Notes under the pieces: model-generated | Databases searched by the model: none | Seen by the model: only the letters and a program-made list of their open reading frames with translations | Told to the model about the DNA's origin: nothing | Made by a program: the position numbers and the translations under genes | In this document: one piece after another, positions 57,374 through 64,000 of the stretch | Layout of the letters: every line of letters starts with the position of its first letter | How positions within the stretch are numbered: the stretch's first letter is position 1 | Source of the DNA: Olsenella porci | GTDB taxonomy: Bacteria; Actinomycetota; Coriobacteriia; Coriobacteriales; Atopobiaceae | Reading direction: 5' to 3' | Length of the DNA stretch: 64,000 nt | Assembly (NCBI RefSeq): GCF_009695875.1 | Contig: NZ_VUNC01000001.1 | Coordinates: forward strand, 248,001 to 312,000

Positions 57374-57715
57374 ATGATACTAGGACTGGGCGCTCCCGAG
57401 CTCATCATCATCCTGCTCGTGGTGCTGGTCATCTTCGGGCCCAAGAACCTTCCGAAGCTTGGCAAGTCGCTTGGCAAGACGGTGAAGAACGTGCGCGAGG
57501 GCATGGAGGGCACCGACGAGGAGGACTCCTCCAAGAAGGTCGAGAAGCCCGCCGAGGACGCCAGCGTGGAGGATGTCGTCGCCACCGACTCCGACGAGGA
57601 TGCCGACGCCTCCGAGGCAGGGGCCGAGGACGGCGTGTTCTGCACCAAGTGCGGGACCAAGAACCCTGCCGGCTCCGCCTTCTGCAGCAAGTGCGGCGCC
57701 AAGCTCGCCGAGTAG
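57374..57715 (+). CDS. tatA: TatA-like twin-arginine translocase subunit with C-terminal zinc ribbon
   Basis: This 113-residue protein has the standard TatA N-terminus: a short periplasmic start, a transmembrane helix (~8-21, [15 protein letters not shown]), the FGP hinge, and an amphipathic helix ([21 protein letters not shown]). It then has an acidic linker of ~40 residues and, unusually, a zinc ribbon with Cys90, Cys93, Cys104 and Cys107 (CTKCG ... CSKCG). AGGAGG lies upstream. tatC is not in the window. Two Tat leaders occur in the window (the tannase-like esterase and the binding protein). The cytoplasmic zinc ribbon might bind a partner or a cargo quality-control factor; this is inference. 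Confidence 0.9.
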   Translation: MILGLGAPELIIILLVVLVIFGPKNLPKLGKSLGKTVKNVREGMEGTDEEDSSKKVEKPAEDASVEDVVATDSDEDADASEAGAEDGVFCTKCGTKNPAGSAFCSKCGAKLAE

Positions 57716-57761
57716 GCGCAGGCGCGTAGCACGGACCCTGCACGAAGGAAGAAAGGGCAGC

Positions 57762-58238
57762 ATGGACAAGAAGGAAATCATCCTCACCCCCGAAGGCCGC
57801 CAGCGTCTGGTGGAGGAGCTCGAGTTCCGCGAGGGCGAGAAGCACGACGAGATTGTCGAGCGCATCAAGGAGGCCCGCGGCTTTGGCGACCTCTCCGAGA
57901 ACGCGGAGTACGACGCCGCGAAGGAGGAGCAGTCCCAGAACGAGTCCCGCATCAACGAGATTCGCCAGATCCTCGCCACGGCAAAGGTCGTGGCCGCCGG
58001 GGCGGACGCGCACCTCTCCGTCTCCATCGGCACCACGGTCGAGCTCGAGGACGCAAAGGGCAAGCGCGTCTCCTTCACCATCGTGGGCACCACCGAGACC
58101 GACTCGCTTTCGCACAAGATTTCGAACGAGTCGCCTGCGGGTTCCGTGCTCATCGGGCACGTGGTGGGGGACAGCGTCTCGTTCTCCACGCCCAGCGGCA
58201 AGGTTCGTGAGTACACCATCACCAACATTACCCGCTAG
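57762..58238 (+). CDS. greA: Transcript cleavage factor GreA
   Basis: This 158-residue factor enters the RNA polymerase secondary channel and stimulates cleavage of backtracked RNA. The coiled-coil tip EARGFGDLSENAEYDAAKEEQ carries the conserved Asp/Glu pair, and the C-terminal FKBP-like domain has GTTVELEDAKGKRVSFTIVG and SPAGSVLIGH. ATG 57762 follows GAAAGG. It lies 46 nt after tatA and 111 nt before lysS, separated from the latter by a terminator-like hairpin. greA before lysS is a common order in Actinobacteria and Firmicutes. Confidence 0.96.
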   Translation: MDKKEIILTPEGRQRLVEELEFREGEKHDEIVERIKEARGFGDLSENAEYDAAKEEQSQNESRINEIRQILATAKVVAAGADAHLSVSIGTTVELEDAKGKRVSFTIVGTTETDSLSHKISNESPAGSVLIGHVVGDSVSFSTPSGKVREYTITNITR

Positions 58239-58258
58239 GAAACAGACAGAGACTTGCG

Positions 58259-58295
58259 TGCACCCCGTGCCCTCGGCAGTAAGGCGTGGGGTGCA
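58259..58295 (+). terminator. Terminator-like hairpin between greA and lysS
   Basis: TGCACCCC pairs with GGGGTGCA, an inner GCC/GGC extends it, and TTTGTCATTT follows. It lies 20 nt after the greA stop. Confidence 0.65.
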
Positions 58296-58349
58296 TTTGT
58301 CATTTGACGAGGAACGAAGCCACGCGGCAGGCAGACCTAGGAGCAGCCA

Positions 58350-60599
58350 ATGTCCGAAACAAGCACCATCGCTGTAGACCCCAACGACGAGCGCGCGCAG
58401 CGTCGCGCGAGGAGGCAGGCCCTCATCGACGCTGGCGTCAACCCCTATCCCATCAGGAGCGAGGTGACCGCGCACGCCGGTGAGCTGGCCGAGCGCTACG
58501 CCTCCCTCGAGCCCGCGACCGACACCACCGACACCTACACCCTTGCCGGCAGGATCCGCGCCTTCCGCAAGCAGGGCAAGATCTGCTTCATCGTCCTCGA
58601 GGACGTCTCGGGGCAGATCCAGCTCTTCTGCCGCGTGAATGACCTTCCCGAGGACGACTGGGCGCTTCTCTCCAAGATGGACCTGGGCGACATCATCCAG
58701 GCCACTGGCAACGTGATCCGCACCCGCCGTGGGGAGCTCTCCATCGCCCCCAGCCACCTGGTCATGCTGTCCAAGTCCACGCGTCCCCTGCCCGAGAAGT
58801 TCCACGGCCTCACCGATCGCGAGATGCGCTATCGCCAGCGCTACGTCGACCTGATCATGAATCCCGACGTGCGCGAGGTGTTCCGCAAGCGCAGCCAGAT
58901 CGTCAGCCTGATTCGCCGCTACATGGAGGCGGACGGTTACATGGAGGTCGAGACCCCCATGATGCACGCAATCATGGGCGGCGCCAACGCAAAGCCGTTC
59001 GTCACGCACTTCAATGCCCTCGACCGCGACTTCTACCTCCGCATCGCCACCGAGCTCCCGCTCAAGCGCCTCATCGTGGGCGGCATGGAGCGCGTGTTCG
59101 AGATCGGCCGGCAGTTCCGCAACGAGGGCATGGACCTCACGCACAACCCCGAGTTCACCACGATGGAGGCGTACTGCGCCTACTCCGACCTCGAGGGCAT
59201 GAAGAGGCTCACCGAGGGGCTGTTCAAGACCATCGCGCGCGAGGCCTGCGGCTGTGAGGAGGGCCACGAGGTCATCACCTACCAGGGCCAGCGGGTGGAC
59301 ATGAGCGGGGAGTGGCGCTCGGTGCCGCTCTCGGAGGTTGCTTCCGAGGCGGTTGGCGAGCCCGTTGACATGGACACCCCCGTCGAGCGGCTGCGCCAGC
59401 TCTGCGAGGCCAACGGAATAGAGTGGGAGGAGAGCTGGGGCTCGGGCAAGCTGCTGTTCACCCTGTACGACGAGCTGGGCGAGAGTACGCTCGTGAACCC
59501 GACCTTCGTCTGCGACTATCCCGAGGAGGTCTCGCCCCTCTCCAAGCGCAAGGACGAGGACCCGCGCCTGACCGACCGCTTTGAGCTCGTCATCTGCGGC
59601 CACGAGTACGCCAACGCGTTCAGCGAGCTCAACGATCCAGTCGACCAGGCGGGCCGCTTTGCCGAGCAGGTTGCGGCCAAGGGCTTTGGCGACGACGAGG
59701 CCATGGGCTATGACTACGACTACGTCCGCGCGCTCGAGTATGGCATGCCCCCCGCGGGTGGCATCGGGTACGGCATCGACCGCATGGTCATGCTGTTCTG
59801 CGATCAGCCGGCCATTCGCGATGTGCTGCTGTTCCCGCAGATGAAGCCCGAGGTCGTCACCAGGGCGGACATCGCCTCGCAGCTGCCCGACAGGACCGAC
59901 AACGCCGCGGCGGAGGCAGACGCGCTGCTTGACGACGCGGAGAACGGCGCCTCCGCGGAGGCGGGAAGGGAGGCCAAGGTGGCCAAGTTACAGAGCGGGC
60001 TTACCCGTGAGCAGGCGTTTGACCTGCTCAAGAAGTACAACGAGGACGACTTCCACATCAAGCACGGTGAGACCCTCGAGGGCCTGATGCGCCACTATGC
60101 CGAGAAGTACGATCCCGAGAACGTGGACTTCTGGGGTCAGGTTGGCCTTCTCCACGACCTCGACTGGGAGAAGTGGCAGGACGACCAGCTCCACACCGTC
60201 AAGACGGCCGAGCTGCTGGCCGAGGCGGGTGCCGATCCCTACCTGGCGCACGCCATCCAGACGCACAACTCCGACGTCAACACCGACCTCCCCAAGCCCG
60301 AGGCCAAGATGGAGAAGGTCCTCTTCGCGTGCGACGAGCTGTCAGGCCTCATCCAGGCGGCGGCGCGCGTGAGGCCGTCCGGCTCCGTGACCGACATGCC
60401 GCTCAAGTCCCTCAAGAAGAAGTTCAAGGACAAGCGCTTCGCCGCAGGCTGCGACCGCGACGTCATCCGCATGGGAGCCGAGCTCAACGGCCTTGAGCTC
60501 GATGACCTGCTCGCCGAGGTTCTCGACGCCATGAAGGCCATCGCCCCGGTCGGCGACATCTACGCCAAGGGCGACGAGGCGGAGGGCTCCGCCGAGTAG
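58350..60599 (+). CDS. lysS: Lysyl-tRNA synthetase (class II) fused to an HD-domain hydrolase
   Basis: This 749-residue protein is ~250 residues longer than usual LysRS. Residues 1-~505 form a complete class II enzyme: an OB-fold anticodon domain (YTLAGRIRAFRKQGKICF), motif 1 around MEVETPMMH, motif 2 FEIGRQFRNEGMDLTHNPEFT and motif 3 GGIGYGIDRMVMLF. An acidic Ala-rich linker (~510-545) leads to an HD-type phosphohydrolase domain (~550-735). Its metal motif is GLLHDLDWE (His602, Asp603), with DELSGLIQAAARVRPSGS and a KSLKKKFKDKRFAAG helix. Stand-alone HD proteins of this kind occur in Clostridia. TAGGAG precedes the ATG. The HD substrate is unknown; a nucleotide or an aminoacyl-adenylate-derived signal are candidates. 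Confidence 0.94.
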   Translation: MSETSTIAVDPNDERAQRRARRQALIDAGVNPYPIRSEVTAHAGELAERYASLEPATDTTDTYTLAGRIRAFRKQGKICFIVLEDVSGQIQLFCRVNDLPEDDWALLSKMDLGDIIQATGNVIRTRRGELSIAPSHLVMLSKSTRPLPEKFHGLTDREMRYRQRYVDLIMNPDVREVFRKRSQIVSLIRRYMEADGYMEVETPMMHAIMGGANAKPFVTHFNALDRDFYLRIATELPLKRLIVGGMERVFEIGRQFRNEGMDLTHNPEFTTMEAYCAYSDLEGMKRLTEGLFKTIAREACGCEEGHEVITYQGQRVDMSGEWRSVPLSEVASEAVGEPVDMDTPVERLRQLCEANGIEWEESWGSGKLLFTLYDELGESTLVNPTFVCDYPEEVSPLSKRKDEDPRLTDRFELVICGHEYANAFSELNDPVDQAGRFAEQVAAKGFGDDEAMGYDYDYVRALEYGMPPAGGIGYGIDRMVMLFCDQPAIRDVLLFPQMKPEVVTRADIASQLPDRTDNAAAEADALLDDAENGASAEAGREAKVAKLQSGLTREQAFDLLKKYNEDDFHIKHGETLEGLMRHYAEKYDPENVDFWGQVGLLHDLDWEKWQDDQLHTVKTAELLAEAGADPYLAHAIQTHNSDVNTDLPKPEAKMEKVLFACDELSGLIQAAARVRPSGSVTDMPLKSLKKKFKDKRFAAGCDRDVIRMGAELNGLELDDLLAEVLDAMKAIAPVGDIYAKGDEAEGSAE

Positions 60600-60634
60600 C
60601 GCTGGCCCCCGCGGCTCCCCATGGCGACCACGTG

Positions 60635-60664
60635 GACGCCCGTCTCCCCTGGGAGGCGGGCGTC
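60635..60664 (+). terminator. Terminator after lysS
   Basis: GACGCCCG-T-CTCCC, CT loop, GGGAG-G-CGGGCGTC, then TTCT. It lies 35 nt after the stop. Confidence 0.7.
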
Positions 60665-61018
60665 TTCTGATGACTTGCGATGACATCGGATTCCCCGCGT
60701 GCGCCTGGCAATGCGAAAGGTGGAGAAGTGCTCATAGAAGAGCGGTGCGCGTCGTGCGGGGGCGAGGGTGTGCCCCCCTGACCGAGAGGAAGGCCCCTCT
60801 CGGCCAGGGGAGGGGTCAAAGAAGGGGATGTCCGCGCCCCGCCGCCCTCCGCCTTGCGGGCGCGGTATCCCACCCAAATGTGGGAGGCGTGCAAACAGAT
60901 CGTGGGGATTGACCTCACGGGGCCTTGGGTAAACACCAACAAGCAAACGTAGGGTCGCCCCGCCCCGCCGGGCGGGGACCTGAGGGCGGCCGCAGGACTC
61001 GAGGGGGTCATAGCCCGC
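60665..61018. other. Gene-free region upstream of clpC
   Basis: Together with the lysS terminator this makes a 419-bp gap. No credible gene. It holds a hairpin CCGAGAGG/CCTCTCGG near 60782-60802, a GC palindrome CCCCGCC/GGGCGGGG near 60960-60976, and a possible promoter TTGACC (60909-60914) with TAAACA (60930-60935) at 15 bp. No HspR (HAIR), CtsR or ClgR operator was found by eye. Confidence 0.5.
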
Positions 61019-63613
61019 ATGTTCGAGAAGTTCACAGACAAGGCGCGCAAGGTCATGAGCCTTGCGCAGGACGAGGCGCGTAACCTCGGCAAGATGTACG
61101 TGGGCACGGAGCATCTGCTGCTCGCGCTCATCAAGGAGGGCGAGGGCATCGCCGCACGGGCGCTCGCCAGCCTGGATGTCACCTACGACGAGACGCTCGC
61201 CACCATCAAGGAGATCTCGAGCGAGGACACCCAACCCGTCTCGGGTGGGCACATCCCGTTCACGCCCCGTGCCAAGCGCGTGCTCGAGGACGCGTATCGC
61301 GAGACCATGGCACGCGGCCAGACCTACATCGCGACCGAGCACCTTCTCCTGGGGATCGTCTCGGAGGGAGACGGGCGCGCCATGACCGCGCTGTCTCGCA
61401 TGGGCGTGAGCGCCGACGCCATCCGCAACGCCGTGACAGAGATCTCGCAGAAGGAACAGCCCGATGTGGGCAGGCAGTCGGACCCCACGGCCGGCTTTGG
61501 CGGCCAGTTCATCGGCGCTGGCATGCCCGGCACGTCGGGCGATTCGTCCGAGGACGGGTCTATGCTCGAGCAGTACGGGCGCAACCTCACCAAGCAGGCG
61601 GCGGACGGGGCCCTCGACCCCGTCATCGGGCGTGACCGCGAGGTCGAGCGCGTGATGCAGGTCCTGGCGCGCCGCCAGAAGAACAACCCACTCATCCTGG
61701 GCGACCCGGGCGTGGGCAAGACGGCGGTCGTTGAGGGCCTGGCGCAGCTCATCGCCTCCGGTAACGTGCCCGACATCCTGCGCGGCAAGCAGATCTGGAC
61801 GCTCGACATGGCGTCCCTCGTCGCCGGTTCCAAGTATCGCGGAGAGTTCGAGGAGCGCCTGAAGAAGGTCATCTCCGAGGTTATGGACTCCAACGACGTG
61901 ATTCTCTTTATCGACGAGATCCACACCATCATCGGTGCCGGCTCCGCCGAGGGCTCCATCGACGCCGCCTCGATCCTCAAGCCGCCCCTCTCCCGTGGAG
62001 AGATTCAGGTCATCGGTGCCACCACGGCGGACGAGTACCGCAAGCACATCGAGAAGGACACCGCCCTGGAGCGCCGCTTCCAGCCGGTGAACGTGGGTGA
62101 GCCCTCCCCCGAGGACACCCTCGCAATCCTCCACGGGCTCCAGTCACGCTACGAGGAGCACCACCACGTGCGCTACACCGAGGCGGCCCTCGCGGCGGCT
62201 GTGACGCTCTCAAACCGCTACGTGCAGGACCGCTTCCTCCCGGACAAGGCGATTGACATCATCGACGAGGCCGGCGCGCGCACCCGCGTACACAAGACCA
62301 GCCTGCCTCCCGAGCTCGCCCAGGTGGACGAGGAGCTCGCCCGCACCAAGGGGGAGAAGGACAAGGCCGCGGACGCCCAGGAGTTCGAAGAGGCGGCGCG
62401 TCTGCGCGACAAGGAGCGCGAGCTCACCTCCCGCAGGGACGACCTCGAGGCCAAGTGGCGCGAGAAGATGGACAAGAACGTCGTGGTCGTGGACGAGCCC
62501 GACATCGCCGACGTGGTGAGCGAGATCACTGGGGTGCCCGTCTCCAACCTCACCGAGGCTGAGGCGTCCAAGCTCCTGCGCTGCGAGGACGCGCTGCACC
62601 AGCGCGTCGTGGGCCAGGACGAGGCTATCTCGGCCGTCTCGCGCGCCATCCGCCGCAGTCGCTCGCCCCTCAAGGACCCACGCCGTCCCGGCGGCTCCTT
62701 CATCTTCCTGGGGCCGTCCGGCGTGGGCAAGACCGAGCTCGCCAAGTCGCTCGCCGAGTTCCTCTTTGGCAGCGAGGACGCCCTCATCAGCTTCGACATG
62801 TCTGAGTTCATGGAGAAGCATGAGGTCAGCAAGCTTGTGGGCGCGCCTCCTGGATATGTGGGGTACGACGAGGGCGGAGAACTCACCAAGGCCGTCCGTA
62901 GGCGCCCCTACTCGGTCGTGTTGTTCGACGAGATCGAGAAGGCCCATCCCGACATTTTCAACATCCTGCTGCAGATCCTGGACGAGGGGCGTCTCACCGA
63001 CGGCCAGGGCCGCACGGTCGACTTCAGCAACACCGTCATCATCATGACTTCCAACATCGGTGCGCGCGAGATTGCCCAGACCTCGCCCATGGGATTCAGC
63101 TCCCAGGGCAACGGCGGTCTCTCCGACAAGGAGATCAAGAGCAGGGTCGAGGGCGAGCTCAAGCACCTGTTCCGCCCCGAGTTCCTCAACCGTGTGGACG
63201 AGATCGTGGTCTTCAAGTCCCTCACGGGCGAGCAGCTGAGAAAGATCGTCGACCTCATGGTGGTCGACCTCCGCAACCGCCTGGTGGGGCAGGGCATGTC
63301 CATCGAACTCACCGATGCCGCGCGCGACTACGTGGCCAAGGAGGGCACCGATCCGGTGTATGGCGCCCGTCCGCTGCGTCGTGCCATCCAAACGCTCATC
63401 GAGGACCCTCTCGCCGAGCAGATGCTCATGGGCAAGTGGAAGACCGGCGACGTCATCCAGGTGGACGCCGGGGACGACGGGCTCACCTTCGCCCGTGGCG
63501 AGGGCGAGATTCCCAGCGTCACGGAGCGAGTCCACATGGACCTTCCGCGTGCCCGCGACCACTGGTCGCCCGCGGCGCCGTCGCCGGAGGGCAGCGCCGC
63601 CTCTGGCGCATAG
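61019..63613 (+). CDS. clpC: ATP-dependent Clp protease ATPase subunit ClpC
   Basis: This 864-residue AAA+ unfoldase pairs with ClpP. It has two N-terminal Clp repeats ([16 protein letters not shown] and [16 protein letters not shown]). AAA1 has Walker [14 protein letters not shown] and Walker [16 protein letters not shown]-containing middle domain (~420-480, [19 protein letters not shown]) separates ClpC from ClpA/ClpB. AAA2 has [23 protein letters not shown] and the ClpP-binding loop region near MGFSSQG. The start at 61019 follows GAGGGGG at a rather long 13-nt spacing. mcsA/mcsB and ctsR are not adjacent, unlike in Bacillus. Confidence 0.96.
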   Translation: MFEKFTDKARKVMSLAQDEARNLGKMYVGTEHLLLALIKEGEGIAARALASLDVTYDETLATIKEISSEDTQPVSGGHIPFTPRAKRVLEDAYRETMARGQTYIATEHLLLGIVSEGDGRAMTALSRMGVSADAIRNAVTEISQKEQPDVGRQSDPTAGFGGQFIGAGMPGTSGDSSEDGSMLEQYGRNLTKQAADGALDPVIGRDREVERVMQVLARRQKNNPLILGDPGVGKTAVVEGLAQLIASGNVPDILRGKQIWTLDMASLVAGSKYRGEFEERLKKVISEVMDSNDVILFIDEIHTIIGAGSAEGSIDAASILKPPLSRGEIQVIGATTADEYRKHIEKDTALERRFQPVNVGEPSPEDTLAILHGLQSRYEEHHHVRYTEAALAAAVTLSNRYVQDRFLPDKAIDIIDEAGARTRVHKTSLPPELAQVDEELARTKGEKDKAADAQEFEEAARLRDKERELTSRRDDLEAKWREKMDKNVVVVDEPDIADVVSEITGVPVSNLTEAEASKLLRCEDALHQRVVGQDEAISAVSRAIRRSRSPLKDPRRPGGSFIFLGPSGVGKTELAKSLAEFLFGSEDALISFDMSEFMEKHEVSKLVGAPPGYVGYDEGGELTKAVRRRPYSVVLFDEIEKAHPDIFNILLQILDEGRLTDGQGRTVDFSNTVIIMTSNIGAREIAQTSPMGFSSQGNGGLSDKEIKSRVEGELKHLFRPEFLNRVDEIVVFKSLTGEQLRKIVDLMVVDLRNRLVGQGMSIELTDAARDYVAKEGTDPVYGARPLRRAIQTLIEDPLAEQMLMGKWKTGDVIQVDAGDDGLTFARGEGEIPSVTERVHMDLPRARDHWSPAAPSPEGSAASGA

Positions 63614-63652
63614 CCCCGAGTTTGGGGGTCGCGGAGTCGTCTGCGAGCGTCA

Positions 63653-63658
63653 TATACT
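63653..63658 (+). promoter_or_regulatory. -10 box between clpC and disA
   Basis: TATACT lies 60 nt before the disA ATG and upstream of the terminator hairpin, so a transcript starting here must pass the hairpin to reach disA. Confidence 0.5.
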
Positions 63659-63671
63659 GTGAGAGACAGTC

Positions 63672-63705
63672 CGGCCGGTCCGCACTGCGGGCCGGCCGTT
63701 TATTT
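63672..63705 (+). terminator. Rho-independent terminator (possible attenuator) before disA
   Basis: CGGCCGGTCCGC pairs with GCGGGCCGGCCG (one T-G pair) around a 3-nt loop, followed by TTTATTT. The disA ribosome site GAAGGGGG begins straight after. Confidence 0.82.
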
Positions 63706-63717
63706 GAAGGGGGTAGC

Positions 63718-64000
63718 ATGGACGCAGCTCGCAAGGACGCCCAGCCTGCAGACGGCTCGGCGCGCCTCCGTGAGGCCATCAAGCTCACCGCGCCGGGAAC
63801 CGCGCTCCGCGTGGCGCTGGACATGATCATCGCTGGCCACATGGGTGCCCTCATCTGCATCGGCGACACGGACAACGTCCTTGCCGCGGGGGACGACGGC
63901 TTCAGGCTCGACATCTCGTTCACCGCAAACCGCCTGTTCGAGCTCAGCAAGATGGACGGCGCAATCGTCATCGACAAGGACCTCACGCGCATCGTGCGGG
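63718..64000 (+). CDS. disA: DNA integrity scanning diadenylate cyclase DisA, N-terminal part (cut by window edge)
   Basis: The first 94 residues are visible after GAAGGGGG and ATG 63718. LREAIKLTAPGTALRVALDMII, GALICIGDTDNV, FRLDISFTANRLFELSKMDGAIVIDKDL and RIV match the N-terminus of the DAC domain of DisA. The enzyme makes cyclic di-AMP and responds to branched DNA. The DGA and RHR active-site motifs would lie at and beyond the edge; KMDGAIV is seen. The octamer-forming and DNA-binding domains are outside the window. clpC is directly upstream, a common actinobacterial neighbourhood. Confidence 0.92.
   Translation, partial: MDAARKDAQPADGSARLREAIKLTAPGTALRVALDMIIAGHMGALICIGDTDNVLAAGDDGFRLDISFTANRLFELSKMDGAIVIDKDLTRIVR

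Noticed and set aside
60670-60912. 80-residue open frame in the clpC upstream gap
   Set aside because: Arg/Gly/Pro-rich random-like composition, spans predicted hairpins, no ribosome site.

Overview
The window is high-GC DNA, with codons ending overwhelmingly in G or C, and is densely packed with bacterial genes. The combination suggests an anaerobic, host-associated member of Coriobacteriia (Atopobiaceae, Olsenella-like): LPXTG surface proteins, a Firmicutes-style glycogen operon with GlgD, galactitol-type PTS genes, lactate dehydrogenase and actinobacterial-style DivIC, ClpC and DisA. This placement is inferred from gene content, not from a marker-gene comparison. The left edge cuts an LPXTG-anchored M14-like protein and the right edge cuts disA.

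Layout. 1-4.6 kb: two sortase-anchored surface proteins, an M14-like carboxypeptidase and a papain-like protease. 4.7-5.8 kb: a small Cys-rich DUF6485 protein and nth. 6.0-17.8 kb: a complete glycogen operon, glgB-glgP-glgC-glgD-glgA followed by a GH13-GH77 fusion. 17.8-18.4 kb: a non-coding block with two kinds of repeat. 18.4-24.5 kb: mfd, mazG, a DivIC-like septum gene and ppx/gppA. 24.6-24.8 kb: convergent tRNA-Leu(TAA) and tRNA-Glu(TTC). 25.0-31.3 kb: a sugar or polyol catabolic locus with a GntR/UTRA regulator, an archaeal-type triose-phosphate isomerase paralogue, YjbQ, PTS IIB, IIC and IIA, and a class II aldolase. 31.4-33.4 kb: two adjacent paralogous helical-repeat proteins. 34-38 kb: an iron alcohol dehydrogenase, a Tat-exported tannase-like esterase and a HAD phosphatase. 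38-45 kb: murE, tRNA-Val, rph, rdgB, nagB, an M24 peptidase, veg, ispE and tRNA-Pro. 45.1-51.6 kb: three creatininase-family paralogues with M42 and S33 peptidases and an orphan peptide-type binding protein. 51.7-64 kb: a GH13 amylase, a SixA-CHAD fusion, an LDH-family gene, engB, a spermidine-synthase-like protein, tatA with a zinc ribbon, greA, a lysS-HD fusion, clpC and the start of disA.

How the genes work together. The glycogen operon encodes ADP-glucose synthesis, chain elongation, branching, phosphorolysis and debranching or disproportionation in one direction. In the 25-31 kb locus, three promoters carry the same 24-bp inverted repeat, CTTGT-N14-ACAAG with extended arms. This links the regulator, the PTS, the isomerase/YjbQ pair and the aldolase into one probable regulon with an unidentified substrate. 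The creatininase/peptidase locus looks like a peptide or cyclic-amide degradation module. Two proteins carry twin-arginine leaders (the tannase and the binding protein), and tatA lies in the same window.

The best candidates for undescribed biology are the PTS/TIM/YjbQ/aldolase regulon, the triple creatininase cluster, the 3+3 inverted repeat array before mfd, and several domain fusions (LysRS-HD, TatA-zinc ribbon, SixA-CHAD, GH13-GH77, GlgB with a lysine-rich tail). All coordinates and motif calls were read by eye; no database search was possible.
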